Of a DNA stretch of 64,000 nucleotides, positions 63,923 through 64,000 are shown in pieces. The DNA lies in the NCBI GenBank assembly GCA_019925095.2, contig CM034411.1, forward strand, positions 9,384,001-9,448,000, written 5' to 3'. Positions within the stretch are counted from its first letter, which is position 1. Each line of letters opens with the position of its first letter. A program made the position numbers and the translations under genes. The notes under the pieces are model-generated. The model was not told where the DNA came from, made no database searches, and saw only the letters and a list, made by a program, of their open reading frames with translations. This DNA is from Dendrolimus kikuchii. Taxonomy: Eukaryota; Arthropoda; Insecta; Lepidoptera; Lasiocampidae.

Positions 63923-64000
63923 TTTTTTGTATTGTTGAAGCACAGCAGATAGGCTGACGGCCCAACTGTGATGGAAAGTGGTTACCGTCGCGTATGCACG
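63923..64000 (-). mobile_element. SINE-like 0.3-kb repeat, cut by window edge
   Basis: AGCAGATAGGCTGACGGCCC, GATGGAAAGTGGTTACCGTC match the minus-strand tail of the family. Confidence 0.72.

Overview
The window reads as a piece of a lepidopteran (moth or butterfly) nuclear genome. It is AT-rich, has spliced exons, and is packed with element types known from Lepidoptera: R1-clade, RTE-like and CR1/Jockey-like LINEs, BEL/Pao elements, mariner, PIF/Harbinger relics, Helitrons ending in CTAG and many MITEs. The species cannot be named from the sequence alone.

The one host gene I can support runs on the minus strand. Four exons (49765-49643, 13346-13176, 10728-10584, 7714-7587) join in phase into about 189 codons of cysteine-rich GDNF/GAS1 repeats, the signature of an insect GDNF-family receptor-like gene (Gfrl). 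The intron between the first two exons is 36.3 kb and holds most of the repeats. The exons before and after these four are not visible here. A decayed beta-tubulin copy lies upstream at 56.5-57.8 kb.

Layout: 0-2.7 kb is the 3' part of an R1-clade LINE whose reverse transcriptase has lost its catalytic box. 2.7-7.5 kb holds MITEs, a solo LTR and a LINE tail. 7.5-13.4 kb holds three Gfrl exons. 13.4-28 kb is intron with LINE, RTE, Helitron, MITE and SINE copies and several hairpins. 28.4-35.2 kb is BEL/Pao copy A (minus), followed by a dead mariner (35.2-36.5 kb). 40.15-46.68 kb is BEL/Pao copy B (plus), almost identical to A, so the two form a 6-kb inverted pair. 47.4-49.4 kb holds a solo LTR with an RTE fragment nested in it and a Harbinger relic. 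49.64 kb is the first visible Gfrl exon. 49.8-64 kb is mostly MITEs, Helitrons and SINEs plus the tubulin relic.

The most interesting material is in the BEL/Pao pair. Gag and Pol share one frame, broken only by a UGA followed by CUA, and Pol has no early AUG, so readthrough is the likely expression route. Copy A begins exactly at a TCAGT initiator and ends shortly after the same point in the other LTR, which is the layout of the genomic RNA (R-U5-gag-pol-U3-R) rather than of an integrated provirus. Copy B has both LTR ends but lacks the first 80 Gag codons and most of its 3' LTR. Other strong signals are four solo LTRs with perfect 4-bp duplications fitting RTAY, four RTE-like fragments with clear target duplications, and an abundant SINE-like family that shares its 3' tail with a LINE.
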